The notes under the pieces are model-generated. The model did not search any database. It was given only the letters and a program-made list of their open reading frames with translations, and was not told the origin of the DNA. The position numbers and the translations under genes were made by a program. Positions 1 through 12,214 of a stretch of DNA of 64,000 bases are shown piece by piece (the stretch's first letter is position 1; every line of letters starts with the position of its first letter). This stretch comes from Dromaius novaehollandiae. Taxonomy: Eukaryota; Chordata; Aves; Casuariiformes; Dromaiidae. Where the stretch lies: NCBI RefSeq assembly GCF_036370855.1, contig NC_088103.1, forward strand, positions 9,859,404 through 9,923,403, written 5' to 3'.

Positions 1-2417
1 CCGCATGAGCTACTTGCTTGCCTGACTAAATTCAGAAATACCAGCTGGAGGCCTTTCAGGATTTTCGGGTGCTCGTAAGCAGGATGGTTGCCACCAGCAC
101 GTCTTTGCAAAGGTCTTGGACACCATCTTCTAATTAGTAGCGGTGGCAGCTGATTCAGTCTCTTGGGCCCGCGGCTCTTGCCGAGGGTGTGCAACCAGCA
201 TCTCCGCGGGAGCGGAGGAGTCGAGTCAGCCTGTTTGGCAGGAGCACAGGGAGCCGGTGCTGGGAACGCCTGTGCATCCTAACCGCCCAGAGCCAGAGAG
301 AGGCCTCTGGCGTTAAGGAAGGGTCTAGTGACTGCTGACTGGTAGCAAGCAATGCGATGGAGTAGCCCGTACTGCCAGCCTTACGTGGTGGGGAGAAGAA
401 AAGCGGTTGTGAGCATTTTGAGGTGGAAGCTGGATGTTGGACGTTGTTGCTGATAAAGCAGGTGAGGCTGCTTTAGCTGAGGTACTTGGGGGAAGTGGTG
501 GGCGGTCGCCCATCTGGTGGAGGGTCACTTCAGTGTGAACCTTTTCAACTGCCTCTCTCCGTACTTTGGTTTCGCCGAGGACCTCTCACAGTGCGTTATG
601 GAGAATGCAGCATCTCCCCTTCCCTCCGCGGCCGGCCGGCCCGACTCCCCCAGTTTTGCTTAGTGAATTGTAATTAAGAGCTGCTGGGAAGAGTACAGCA
701 GGAGCCGTCGGGGTGGGAGCAGAAATCATGGCCACGTGTCAGGATGAGTTTGTCGTTAGGTTCCTTTCTTGGGGCACTGCAGTTATCGGTTATCGTTTTG
801 ACTCTGTGGTCCTGATAGGATGAAAGGGGAGTGATTTACTGACTGTGCTTCAAGTAAGCCCAAATTCGAGCGAAATTCCATTGAGTGGGTAGTTCTGAAG
901 TAACTCCCAGCGTATTAAATGGCAAAGACATCTCTGCGGGCTCCAACCAGCAGAGCTACTCTGCTTTGTGCCAGCAAGACCAGGGAAAGAGGCAGAGGAG
1001 GCGTGAGCGTTGCAGCCAGGTGGGTGGGTGTTCGCTGGCGAGCTGCTTTCCAGCTGTTTGGCTGATGTTTGGCTGATGCCTGGGAGGCCGCGGTCGCTCC
1101 TGCAGGGACGGTCGGAGCAGAGAGCAGAGCGTCCTTGGGTTTGTCCCTGCACATCTGGGCTGCACTCGCCGGCCTGGCTGAAGGTGAACAGATTGCCCTT
1201 CCTTCAGTCTTGTCTCTATTAATTAGCTACGTATGAAGGGCAGTGAAGCCACGAGGCGAGAGGAACCGGCTCGTTACCGCTTCCGCGGCCAGCTCAATGC
1301 AGAGGAGCGAGGCCCCGGCTGCTGGAGGCCGTGGCTGGCCTCCCTTCTGCGGGGAAGGCGGGTGCGGAGGGGGCAGGAGCGTGCCCTCGCTCCGGGGGAG
1401 GACGTCCCAGGTTGCTCTCTCCGGCCGCCCTAAGTACCCCTCCGGATCAGAGGTCGCGTAATGACTGTGATTACCTGCAGCACGGCCTTCCTGAAAGCAA
1501 TTAGCGCAAATCACTTATGGAAATGCAGCCACTCTGGGACCGAGAGCAGGAAAGGACAGGACTGAGGGGGCACTGTGCTTTTCTCCTTTTCCCGTGCACC
1601 AAGCTTTTGCTGCTCAGTATGCGTGATCCTTTGCCCTTTCTCTCTTGAGACCTTTTTGGATGAAGCCTGGTGGATGCTCAAGGAGAGACAGTAACGGAGG
1701 TATTCGTTTCTCTTGCCCCGTGTGCTGCTGGTGGTGCCTCTGAGCAATGCCCCGCGAGAGCCATTTCACCGCTGGTCCAGCTAAGGACACCTCTTGGGTG
1801 TCCTGCATCCCTCCAGCCTCGTCTTACCTATGCTGAAATTTCGAGTTCAGAGAGGCTTAGAAAATCGCTCCACTGGGAGCAGGGAGGCTTGGGCAGCAGA
1901 GAAACCTCCGCTGGGAGGTTTTGGCAGTGATGCAACATATGGTAACGCTGAAGGAAGGAGATGAGAAACATCCCGCGTCCCTAGGTTCCTCTACCTAAGG
2001 TTATAATGGCCCTTTAAAGTCGGGGAACAGCGTCCCGATCCTCATAGAGCTGATGCCTGATTGCAGCGATTGCTTTGCCGTATGTCGGGGCTTGGTTCGT
2101 ACCCCTATGTGCACTTCTTTTCCCAGTCTCCATCTTTTTAGCCTGCAGCTGTGTCCAGGCAGAGGGAGGGATGAGTCTATGTAAATGAAGGTTGCTTATT
2201 TTACGGTGGCTTTCTGACAACAGGATTTCCGTGTTGAAACTAGCTGCCTCCAGCGAGCTAGGAATAGCCCGTCTCCTTTCTGGCACGGACAGGAGGTGGA
2301 GGGTGGCAGTTTCACAGTCTGGGGCCAGGGCTGGCTGATGCTGAAGATTGCACCTGCGTCCACAGGGCCTCAGTGCTGAGTGTGAGATTTCCACAAGGAT
2401 ACAAGAGCACGTGTGTA

Positions 2418-2705
2418 GGGTCTGATGCAAGGTCCAGTTAGCCCAGTGTCCTGTCTCTTCTAGGCATCTGCTTCAGGCTAATAATTTGAAGAGCAAAAGA
2501 ACAAGGTAGGCATTTGTGGGAATTTCCCTCAGTGCTCTCCCAGTCTCCACCCATTTGCAGCTCAGGCACTTGCCAAGCCAGATGTGGCTTCTGTGTATGT
2601 AGTAACCATTGATGGATCTCTCTTCTGTGAAACTGTCCAGTCCACCCTTGAGCCACGTAAAATGTTTGTCCCGTGGCAAGGAGTTGACCACTTAAGTGCA
2701 TGTCA
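2418..2705 (-). mobile_element. CR1-type LINE relic, antisense
   Basis: The + strand reads like the reverse complement of an old CR1/L3-type 3' region: ggtccagttagcccagtgtc, then ccattgatggatctctcttc, then tggcaaggagttgacc. These match, with heavy decay, the familiar reptile CR1 phrases about 'assigned pieces' of the 3' end, and in the right order and spacing. No open frame remains. The match is from memory of the consensus, not a search. Confidence 0.65.
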
Positions 2706-4239
2706 TGTGAGGAGCCACCTCTGCCGCCTACTTTCCGTTCTCCCTTCAGCTGAATTAATTTCTGTACTTACTGGAGGAGGTCAGGGCATCAGGGTGGGAT
2801 CTGGGGGGGCTTCCTCTGCCCTCAGCTGACTGAAGAGGACTCGGCAGGTGCTTTGCATTTGCCACTGTACAGTGCCTGCATTCTGAATCTGAACTGCGTG
2901 GTGCTGCGTGGGACCGTGCCAGACCAGCGCGGCCTCGCAGATAGTCCTGCTGGGGGTCTCCCTTAGGCACTGGCCGGTCTCTGAGAGCGCCCCGTGTTCT
3001 GCGTCCTGGTTCTGCGGATGGGGCAGTTTACGCACGTTTCCTCCTCCTCACTTCTCCGGCACCCTGCGTGCTGCTAGGCGTCGTGAGGTGGAAGATGTTC
3101 TTGGGGAGGCAGGGTGACCTTGGCGCTCGGGGTTTTATCCTTGGTGGTGTTGCGGATGAGAGCCAGAGCTTGTGTTTTGGCTCCTCAAGAGTGCCGTCTG
3201 CGGTGATGGAGCCGGCAGAAGTGGTCGGGGCACCACCAGCCTCACGTGCCGAAAGCTGCGTGTCCTACCACGGCTCCAGGCAGGCGAATGGCCCCTGTGC
3301 TTTCACGCCCAGGCAGCAACGCCGTGCCTCCTCGGTGCTGCGCCGGGCTGGGCAGCACTGCGGGCGACTTGGACTGTTTTGTGTGGTTAGCTGAGATTGG
3401 CACAGCAGACGTCCCGGAGCCCACTGCCCTTCTCCTGCCCCTAGGGCATCAGCAGGTGGGAAGGTCCCCACCTCCCACGTGTCCCTCTGCTCTTGCATCC
3501 GCCCCCGTAACCTCGGGCGCTGGGGTGCTGCGGCTGTTTCCCAGCTCGGGCAGGTGCCCTTGGCAGTATTACTCACTGGGCAAAACCTGCCCCTGGATTT
3601 TCCGTGGAGGCCGGCGTGCCAGGGAACAAAGGGAGGAAAAAAACTCAGCGCCGTAGGAACCCGGGCCGTGCGGGGAGAAGAAAAGGTGGAAGGATTGGAA
3701 GGGCTTGCTTTGTATAGAAAGGCTCCGCAAACAAATCACCAAAGAAAGGAGCTGTCAAAAGGTGGAAACTCTCAATGGTGGGACAGGAAGAAACTGGCCG
3801 CCGGCGCTGTGGGCGTGAGAGCTCTCAAACCTCGCTCCGTCGCCGGCAGGTTGCACGTGTCCTTCAGAGCCGGGAGCGGAGGGAATCGCTTGGAAGTTTT
3901 CACCGGTGGGTTTTCCCACTTCTGTTTGCACACCAGCCGAGGGCCGGGCAGGGCAAGCGCCTCTTTAGAGCCGGGGTCAGGGTGTAATCCCACAGTGTCT
4001 GGAGGCAATTCCCACTTTAAAGGGTAATAGCACCCAGGTCAGGCTGGCAGCAGTGGGATCACTGCACAAGCCCCCTTGGTTCTTTAAAATATATGTATGT
4101 ATCTATATATTTTTTCCCCCGGATTTAATCCAGTCTCAGGTTTCCCCATCCATCTGTACAACCAGGTGAAAAATGCTGGCAGCCCGGCTGCTCAGGGTTT
4201 AGAGGGGAAGGAATACAAATAATCAAGGTCATTTGCAAA

Positions 4240-4720
4240 AGGCCAAAGACCTCGGTCGCTGCCGCGAAAGCGCGGGAGCGGGCGCGCGGCGGGGAGCGCT
4301 CGGCCCGTCTCCGTCCGGCCCCTCGGCTGGCTCCGTGACGGATGCTTTTGTGGCTCCCACAATGAGGAGCGAGCCGGGCGCAGCGCGGTCCCACGCGGAG
4401 GATGTCGCCGTTTCGCCTGAATCCCGGTTTTGTTCCGAATCTCGATAGTTGTGGGCTGCTTTTTATTTTTTTTTCCCTTCCTCCTTTTCTCCTCTCTCCG
4501 TTGATTAGCCGGCGTTAACCTTGGGGACGGCGCGAGGCAGCGCCCGCTCGGCTCTGCCGGGTGCCGCGATGAGCACAGCCGGGCTGCGGACGGAGCCGCT
4601 CGGGTCGAGGCGCAGCGGCCTCCCTCCCTCCCTCCCGGCCTCCCCGACCCGCTCTGCTCCGCGGCGCGGGGATTAGAGCGGGGGCGAGGGGGCCAGGAAG
4701 CCTCTTCCTCTAAGCCGGTG
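4240..4720. other. GC- and CpG-rich island in UNC5B intron 1
   Basis: Dense CpG (for example gcgcgggagcgggcgcgcgg at about 4269) flanked by AT-rich DNA. It could be an intronic regulatory island or an alternative first exon. The ATG at 4569 opens a short frame without a signal peptide and is not convincing as a start. Confidence 0.45.
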
Positions 4721-5448
4721 TCTTTCTGATTATTTTCTCCTTTAGTAAGGAGCAGGGTCAGGATAAAATGCTGAAGCGGGGGGGGGGGAGGGAAAAATCT
4801 TAATATTTGGTATTCAAAATCAGCGGGGATTATTTCTTTTCTTTTTTTTTTCCTCCTTAAACCTCTTTCTATCCCTCTCCCCCTTCCCCCTTATTTTTCT
4901 CCCTGTTTGTCCCCTGTTGTCACTGTAAAATGAGAAGGGAAGGAAAGGACAGCGAAAACATATTTTCAGCCTTTGTGCATGTTGTTTTTTTTTTTTCCCC
5001 CCCTCTGGTGGTGGCAACAAATCTGGAAGATTAAGGGCGGCTTTAAAGATAGTTTAGTAAAGGGGGCTTAAACAGCGGTTCTCGTGATGGTCGTCCCCCA
5101 GCTGGGTAACGGGGCGTTTGGGGCATCGAATGAGCCTTTTTTCTTTCTTTTTTTTTTCCTTTTTTTTATGAATGTGATGGTGTTGCACCAACCGTCTTCC
5201 CGCTCCCAATTTTTTGGGTGGCTCTTTGCTCAGCAGGCGAATGAGCCGCGGAGGCAGAGCGCGAGGGAAGCGTCCTCCGAAGGAGGCCGGCGCGCGGCAC
5301 CTGTACGTAGGGCACCGTGCAGCGGAGCATCCCCCCGTCCCGGCCACTTGCAAAGCATCGCTCTGTGCTTTTTTTCCCCCCAAGTTGCTTTTCAGGCCTG
5401 CAGCAAATGCGGTCACCTACAGATTTGCATGTGGAGCAAATCCATTGC

Positions 5449-5473
5449 AAAAAAAAAAAAAAAAAAAAAAAAA
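5449..5473 (+). repeat. A25 homopolymer
   Basis: Twenty-five consecutive A. No SINE or processed-gene body is recognisable immediately upstream, so it is probably a simple repeat. Confidence 0.9.
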
Positions 5474-5799
5474 CCACCGTCTCGAAATTGCAATCTCCAG
5501 TGGGATGTTTGGAGAATTTGCATTTTTAAATATGTAATTTGCGTGAGCTGGAAATCACTTTGTGCGTGCGACTTTCCTTCCCGTGGAGGGAGCGTTTGGA
5601 AAATGCGTGGCTCCTTTGCGCAGGAGAGGTTTCATCCCGCACTTGATTTACTGCGTTTTGACTCATGATTAAGAATTCTTTGGACTTCCTGGTGTCAACT
5701 GGGGCAACAAGTCCCTGTTTGTTCCCCGGTTTTCTTCTCCCTTGTTGAAATTATTATTCTTTTCACAACAGAAGCGCGGCACACTCCATACATGTGAAT

Positions 5800-6460
5800 A
5801 AACAGCGCGTTACCACATTATCTACTGCTCAGTTTTTTTCTTTTATGAGCCAAAGCAAATAAATAAAGTCCGTATAATTATTATATCCATTAAAAATAAT
5901 GTCGGTGCTCAGTAAACAGAACAAACTATACCGGAGTAACACAACAATGGAATTAAAATAGCACAAAGAAAAGTGTCTGTGCCCATAATAAGCAGCAGCT
6001 CGAGATGAAATTTTGAGATAGTTTTCAAACATAACTGCTTCCCTGAAGGAAATGTGTAAAATAGCACAAAAGAATCTAGCACAATGGGGTGCAACAAGGA
6101 TTTGCTACATAATTCCTCCTCCTTTTTCTGTGTTTTTTTTTTTTTATTCCCTTTTCCCTGGGTATTTATGGAGATTTGCAAGTTTTGCCCGTAGATTTGC
6201 CAGGCTCACAGATATGCTCTGCTAAAACCAGAAATAAGGAACAATTTACTCCAATCTGCGGGCGGTGCGTGATAAATCTATATGATGAAAAATGAACAGG
6301 TCCGTACCATAAGGAATCTCATCTGTTTACACTTCTCAGTAGGTTTCGCCTTTGATTATCATAATCATAAAGATAAACAAAAGAGTAGTGGCTCCATAAA
6401 TACGAACGCATGATGCATAATAGGCAATATAAATCTGTCTCCTCCTCCCTCCGCACAGGG
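5800..6460. promoter_or_regulatory. AT-rich non-coding island, candidate conserved enhancer
   Basis: About 650 bases of CpG-poor, AT-rich DNA inside a GC-rich intron, without repeat character. It contains clustered factor-like motifs: TGTTTAC (6324-6330, forkhead), CCTTTGAT (6349-6356, TCF/LEF) and gataaacaaaag (about 6372, forkhead). The composition contrast and motif density suggest a conserved non-coding element. Conservation cannot be tested here. Confidence 0.4.
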
Positions 6461-7199
6461 GAAGTTTCTGGCAGAGCCCCGGTTTTGTCCTCTGCGGGTA
6501 GCAGTGCCCATGATTTGCGCGCTGCGGACCCAGGAGCCATCCCGTCGCGGGGAGCAATGCCACCTGTGCTCCCAAAGCAGGGGATTTGCTGAAAAATTGT
6601 CACTTTGGGCGATGCTTTTTTATGCATGGGGGACAAGGCAGCAGCGTTGGGCTGGTGGGCTTTGCCTGGCGCGAAGGAGAGGTGCTGCGAGCACCGTCCC
6701 TCCCAGTTTGCCCAGCCTCTGCCCACCCTCTTCGGAGGCTCGTGCCTGGATCGGGCTTTACCCCAGCACGTGCGTCCCAGTTTGACAGGAAGGGACACAA
6801 AAGCACCATAAAGCTGCAGGAAAAGGGCAATCGGAGGAGGAAAATGAGCCTGTTTGTCAGGCAGAAGTACTTTGGGGAAAAGGTTAAGTGTTTCCTCCTG
6901 AAGTTAGTTGTTAATAAAAGATGGGTGAGAATGGAGGGAGGTTTTCCGTTGCCTTGCGTGAGCTCTCCTTGCAGGCAGGGACCAGAAGTGGGGCGGGGCG
7001 GGTCGTGGTCCCTCTCCCGCGGGCTGTGTCGTTGTGGTCCAGCCATTGCACGGAGCAGGTGTCCTGGGGCTGGGTGGGCATCACTGTTGCATGTACTCTT
7101 AGGAGGTGTCAGACGCCACGGGGATGGGCGTCATATGGATGCATCAGTGATTGGATGCACACAGGCTTTTAGACAGGTGCCGATGCTTCTCTGTTGCCC

Positions 7200-9120
7200 A
7201 CCCTCCCCAAGGTTACATCCCCTGGGTGCGATGCTCCGGCCTCTGCACCGCCGGGGAGCACCGGGAGCGTGCCATGGGATGCGCCGGCACCAGCGCTCAT
7301 CCCCGACCGAGCCTGCTTCGGCGCTTCCCCCAGAGGCAGGCTTTCTGCGGGCACCTCCGAAAATAAAGCCGGCAGCCGGAGCAGCCCTGGAAGTTGGGTC
7401 CTCGGTGGCGGCGGTGGCTCCGTCACCCCCCCGCAAGGGGATTGGGGGTGGCACGTGGCCGTCCTCCTTCCCCGCCGCGGAGAGCCGGCCCAGATAAGCT
7501 TTCCCGTTCCTCCGCGAGGATTTCTCCGTGCTCGGCAGGCGGGCGCAAATTTAACCGCTGCCTGCCGGGGCTGCGCGGGAAGCGGTGCGGGCGGGGGGCT
7601 GTCGAGGCACCAAGGGTTAAGCCCCCGAGGTGGTTTAGCCGGAGAAGTGCCGGCGTCCCGGCTCGGCGCTTAATCCTCGCGTCGCGCTCCCGCTTCCCCG
7701 GGTTGCTCAGCTGCTAATGCGCCCGTAATCTCGCAAATATTTGGAGGGATAACAGCGGCGGGGGGAGGATTTTAACGCTTTCGTGCGGAGCTCGGCCCGG
7801 TGTGGCGGTCGCTGCGGGTCGGGCAACGACGAGCAGGTGGCCGTGGGGAGCCACTGGCTCGTCTCGCCCTCCCTCGTGTCCCACCTTCCGGGTGGCGGAA
7901 AGGAGGTGGGCTTTTGATGCTCGAGCTCTCCATCCTCCCCGAGCGAGACGGTGGTGGCGTCGGGGGCCGTCGAGCTCCGCAAGTGGGAAGCGCTGGCTGC
8001 AAACATCTGCAGATACCTCGCCGGGGAGCAGATGCTGCGGATAATCCCGCTCAAGCCCATCGGATTAAAACGTGCGACGAGGGGATGGGGGCAGAGTTGT
8101 CTGGAGAAGAAAGTTGTCGGTGGCTGTTGTCTTCCTTCCTTTTCCATCCCGCTGCTCCTGGCGGGGTTTGGCCCTGTGCATCCAGCACAGCGCTACCCGC
8201 TCTCCTGCCTCTGCTCCCCCAAAGCCATGCTTGCTCCCTGGTGTGACATACCAGCAGCAAAACGTGTCTTAAATAAGGTCTTCCATATAGCTAAGTGACA
8301 AAATGCGGGTATTTAATGGCAAGCGATAAGCAGTAGCCTTGTTGCTGTATAGGCCAGCCGAGAGGCTCTTCCCACGGGCTTTGCTGCGGTGGGAAGGCTT
8401 TTTGCGTTGCCTGTGCGCTTCTTCCCGGACCCTCCCTCCTGGGCACCCTCCCCGCGACCCCCTTCTTCGTCCTGCCGCTGGGGACTTGTGCTGCCGGTGC
8501 TTTTGCCGGGCTCTCCTCCCTCGGAGGCTGGCCGCCTTACGGGACGGGGGAGATGCGCGTGGGGTGCGCCAGGCTGTGATTTTCCGCGGTGGCCGTGGGC
8601 TGGCTGCCGTAGCAGCCGGCGTGCTCCGAAGCGGACGCAGGGACGGGAGCAATCCGGGACTTCCAGAGAAAGGACCGTGGGAAACGGGCACCCGCCTCCT
8701 GCGGAAACGTCGGAAGGCGGCAGATGGGAACCCCCCGTAGACGATATTGTGATTACAGGCAGCGCAGCGCGCTCTGCAATATTTATTAGTTTGTCGCTTC
8801 TGGTTTTATTGCTCGTCTGATTGCGGCACCGTAAATCCGCGGCGTGCGCGGGAGCTTCTCCCCGTCCCTGCGCACGAAGGCGCGCGTCTGGCCCGCGCGG
8901 CCGCCGGAGCCGCTTGCTGCCTTGCTCACGCCGGTTCGATTGCTGATGATGAACGTGTCCAGCGTGGTCCCCATCCCTGGTCTCCTGATTCCAGCCTCGG
9001 GTCGGGCGGGCGAGGGGGGACGTATCGGCAGCGCGAGCGGCACGCGTCGCCAGGCGGATTGTCACGGATGAGTCACAAATCGGCGATTTTTACCCACGGC
9101 GGGCCGTGACTCATCCCCCC
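7200..9120. other. Extended GC-rich, CpG-rich block in UNC5B intron 1
   Basis: Nearly 2 kb of high GC with many CpGs, broken by AT-rich patches (about 8270-8340 and 8740-8830). Several long open frames on both strands here are a by-product of GC content; none shows a recognisable domain. It ends at the inverted AP-1 pair. Confidence 0.4.
9066..9116. promoter_or_regulatory. Inverted pair of AP-1 sites
   Basis: ggatgagtcac at 9066-9076 and its exact reverse complement gtgactcatcc at 9106-9116. Each contains a consensus AP-1 heptamer (TGAGTCA / TGACTCA), with centres 38 bases apart. MAF/NRF2-type bZIP dimers could also read these sites. Confidence 0.5.
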
Positions 9121-10889
9121 CTTCCAGATCCTCCCCGGTGACCTAAAGCCTCGCTTAGCATCAGCACAGCGTGGGCGAGCTGGGGAAAAGGTCTGGTGCT
9201 AAAGAAGAGCCTCCCCTTGCCCCCAGCAGGCTGTTTTGCCGCAGTTTTAGGTGGAAATGGGTCTGCCGGCAATATCACCCTCAGCTCCTTGGAGCAGAGC
9301 GGTGCTGAGGGTTGGGGGTGTCACCTCGACACAGGGTGCTGGGGCCGGGCTGCGTCTTGCAGAGGTGCCCCAGCATCCCAGTGCCCTTGCGCGGGAAGGG
9401 GAGCCCCCTTTCCTTCCTCACATTTTTGTCTTTGGGCACGCCAGGTCTCAACCCATCATCCTTACGGCATCGGGGAAGTGGCAGGACTCCCCGCTCGCGT
9501 CCTCGGGTTTGACATCTCACTTAAGAGCCGGAAAAAAAAAAGGAAAGAAAAAAGCAACTGGCATGTGCAGAGGAAAGAAAGTTAATCGGTAGCTCCAGAC
9601 CTGCATTACAGCTCCGGCCAGGGATAATATATCCTTGAGTACTTGTAGTCTTTGCCGTTCCCCGCAGCGGTGCCTGGGAGGGAGCTGGAGATCGCCCGGG
9701 GCAGGGTGGCAGGGGCGCGCTGCCAGCCCCACTTTAAGGCACTAATGGCTTTCTGATGTTTACGTGCCTTATATACAAACCTGCTTTATAAATGAGCCCG
9801 GCATTAGAGTTATAAAACAAAGCCGTAAAAGCAGCCGGCGGCTCCAGCGAGCGCGGGAACGGCCCTCGCCCCGGCACGCGCCTCCGCGGGAGGAAGAGGA
9901 GGGAGGCCGGGCGCTTGCAGGTGGCGGGGCTGCTTCTCTTCCGGGGCGAATTCTGCCTCGTTTGGGAAAAGTGATGGGCCAGACGTGCCCTCTGCGCTGT
10001 GAACTGCCTGCTCCCTGCAGCTACCCGCTCTGGGAGCGTTTCACCGCTCGGTATTTCCCGCCTCCTTGGCAGAAAGCGGTGCAATAATGTCGCAGGGCCA
10101 GCGCTAGTTCTTGGCGAGTTGGGCATCCCGCTTGGAAGGAAACGTGCTGTGGGAATGCGGAATATAATTTAGGAGGGGTTTTCACCCGAGCCCTAGAGTG
10201 AAGTTTTGCTGTCTGCCTCCCTTGCCAGGGATTTGATCCCCTTCAGTCAGTCGCCTTTGCCAGGAAATTTGGGATTGAGGCATCAAAAAAAGAAAAAGAA
10301 AAAAACAGAACAGCAAATTGGTGGATGCAAAATTGAGTTGTAAATTAAAAAATAAGATGAAAGCTGTTTTTCACCATTCTGATATAGGTAAGAGGCTGAA
10401 GGTGAAACCACTGCAGCTCCAGAGCAGAGGGAAGGACGAACGGGAGAGGAAACGTCCCCCATGGTGGAGATGGAGAAGAAGGGGGATCTGGGTGGGAATA
10501 AAGAGGGAAAATGAGCACTGCCGTGTGCATGGCTCTCCCTTTTTAAAGGCCGAAAGTTAAAGCTGCGCGAGCGCCTACGCTGCAGCCGTCGTGCTGCTCT
10601 GTTTATCGTAGGAAATAGCAGGAAAGGGCATTTATTTGCCATTTATTTGCAGAGACTGCAGCGCGTTGCAGCACCTTGCTTGCGTCCTCCTCTCCTGCCC
10701 GGCGCTGGTTTCGGGTACCAGCCGTCCGCCTGGCGCTGGAGTTGGGCCGAGGCTTAAAACCGCTCGCCGGGAGGGTGTTGTGCCTCCTAATTGCCCTGTG
10801 TCCCGGTGCAATTGGTAGGGCGCTGAGAAAATTACAGACCTGCAAATGAAATCAGGGAGGAAATGGCCGGCAGCGGCGGCGGAGAGGTG

Positions 10890-11060
10890 GGGAAGAGCCA
10901 GAACAAGAGAGAGAAATTAGCCCGGAGTTTAATTCATTGTTTCCAAAAGAGCAGTTAATGGATTATGACAAATGTCCTACTGCTCTCCCTTAGTGCTGTG
11001 TTAAATGGAAATGGAAAGTCAATTTTCCTAAATGGATTTTAAATGACTGACCTCGTGTGT
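10890..11060. promoter_or_regulatory. AT-rich non-coding island, candidate conserved element
   Basis: A CpG-free stretch with ttcattgtttcc (SOX-like), ttaatggattatg (bicoid/OTX-like GGATTA) and aaatgg repeats, directly after a GCGG-rich segment. No repeat family is recognised. Supported only by composition and motifs. Confidence 0.3.
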
Positions 11061-12214
11061 TTTTTCACTGGTTGATTTTTGCTCAGGAGGCAGCTCGGTC
11101 ATCTTGTTTTCTCCGTGTGTTTGGGTGTGACCTTTTCTTTTTTCCCTCCATCCCTATGTCCCACGTGGCTTTCCAGATTCCCTGATCCTCTCTATGTGGC
11201 ACTGCTTTTTCGCCAAGGGTGATGAAGGGAGTGGGCTCATTTCTCCCTTGCTGGTTCTGGAGGTTTTATGGCCGGGCTGGCGATATTTACTGCTCTGTGT
11301 CGCGCTGCAGTGCCTGGAGCTGAGAAGCCCAGTTTTTGCTGGCGGAGAGCAGAGGAGAAGTGGCTCGTCACTCTCTTGGGTGCAAAGCCTCAAAATGTGA
11401 CTTGACTACTAGCCAGATGCCCAAGAGCAACAGGTCAGGCAGAAGCAGCCTGTGTGTGTGTGCGTGCATCCCAGTGTGTGCCTATGTCTTTTATCAGTCT
11501 TCTGATGTTTGGGTTGGTTCTTCAAGGTTTTTGCGCGCTGCTGGGGAAGTTGTAGGACCCGCAGAAGTGTTGTGCAGTCAGGCAGGGTTTGATGCTGGAG
11601 CAGCCCCTCGGCGTGGGGCGGCAGCTTCTTCTGAAGCCAGTCCTGGGCACCAGCCCCCTGGAGCCCCTCGTCCTGAGGGGTCCCGTGGGTTACGTCCAGG
11701 GCTGAGGCCTAAGGGACTTGCCCCTCTCAAGACATTGCTCAGCCTTGTCCAAACAGACCTAACCTGCTTTTGTGGCTGGTTTTGCATTTAAGATGATTTT
11801 GAGAACGCACGTTCAGTAAGGTCAAGGTTACCTAAGCCGCGACCCACTCTGATGTCTGGGGCAGGACAGGGTGAATCCTGATTTCGTTGGTGGACCATGC
11901 AGGCACCGTCTCGGGATGCCTCCGTTTGGGAAAGCAAATGGCATGGCTGGGATGGGAGCGGCGTGTTGCGTGCCATGGGGAGATCACCAGCCCCTGTGGG
12001 CTGCCTTGGCAGGGGCGGCCGAACCCCCTTCCCAAACCCTCGTAAGATGCTGTGGTCTGAGGACAAGATCAGGAGCGCTGGCTGGGGTTGCGTTCCTCGA
12101 GCTCGTGCTATCGGAGGGAAAAGCGAGGGAGGGACAAACGGACGGAGGAAGAAGTGAGCGGTGGGCCGTGGTGGCAGGGGCTGACGGTGTGTCCCCTCTC
12201 TGCCTTCCCCGCAG

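Larger units (their letters stand above)
1..12214 (+). other. UNC5B: UNC5B intron 1, 3' portion
   Basis: No coding exon is supportable here. Exon 2 needs a 5' exon ending with one base of a codon after a signal peptide, and no ATG followed by a hydrophobic core and a donor in that phase was found. In mammals intron 1 is tens of kilobases, so exon 1 is expected upstream. The stretch alternates between GC-rich islands (about 4240-4720, 7200-7720, 7790-9120, 9840-10080) and AT-rich, CpG-poor islands (about 5480-6460, 10890-11060). Outside the listed features I see nothing specific. Confidence 0.7.

Noticed and set aside
4569..4680. ATG in a CpG island as UNC5B exon 1
   Set aside because: The frame gives a short basic, Pro/Ser-rich peptide without a hydrophobic signal sequence and has no donor in the required phase.
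6586..7497. 303-codon open frame on the + strand
   Set aside because: Low complexity, no domain, GC-rich intronic DNA; the composition explains the length.
8313..9065. 250-codon open frame on the - strand
   Set aside because: Arg/Ala/Gly-rich product of CpG-rich DNA with no recognisable family or splice context.
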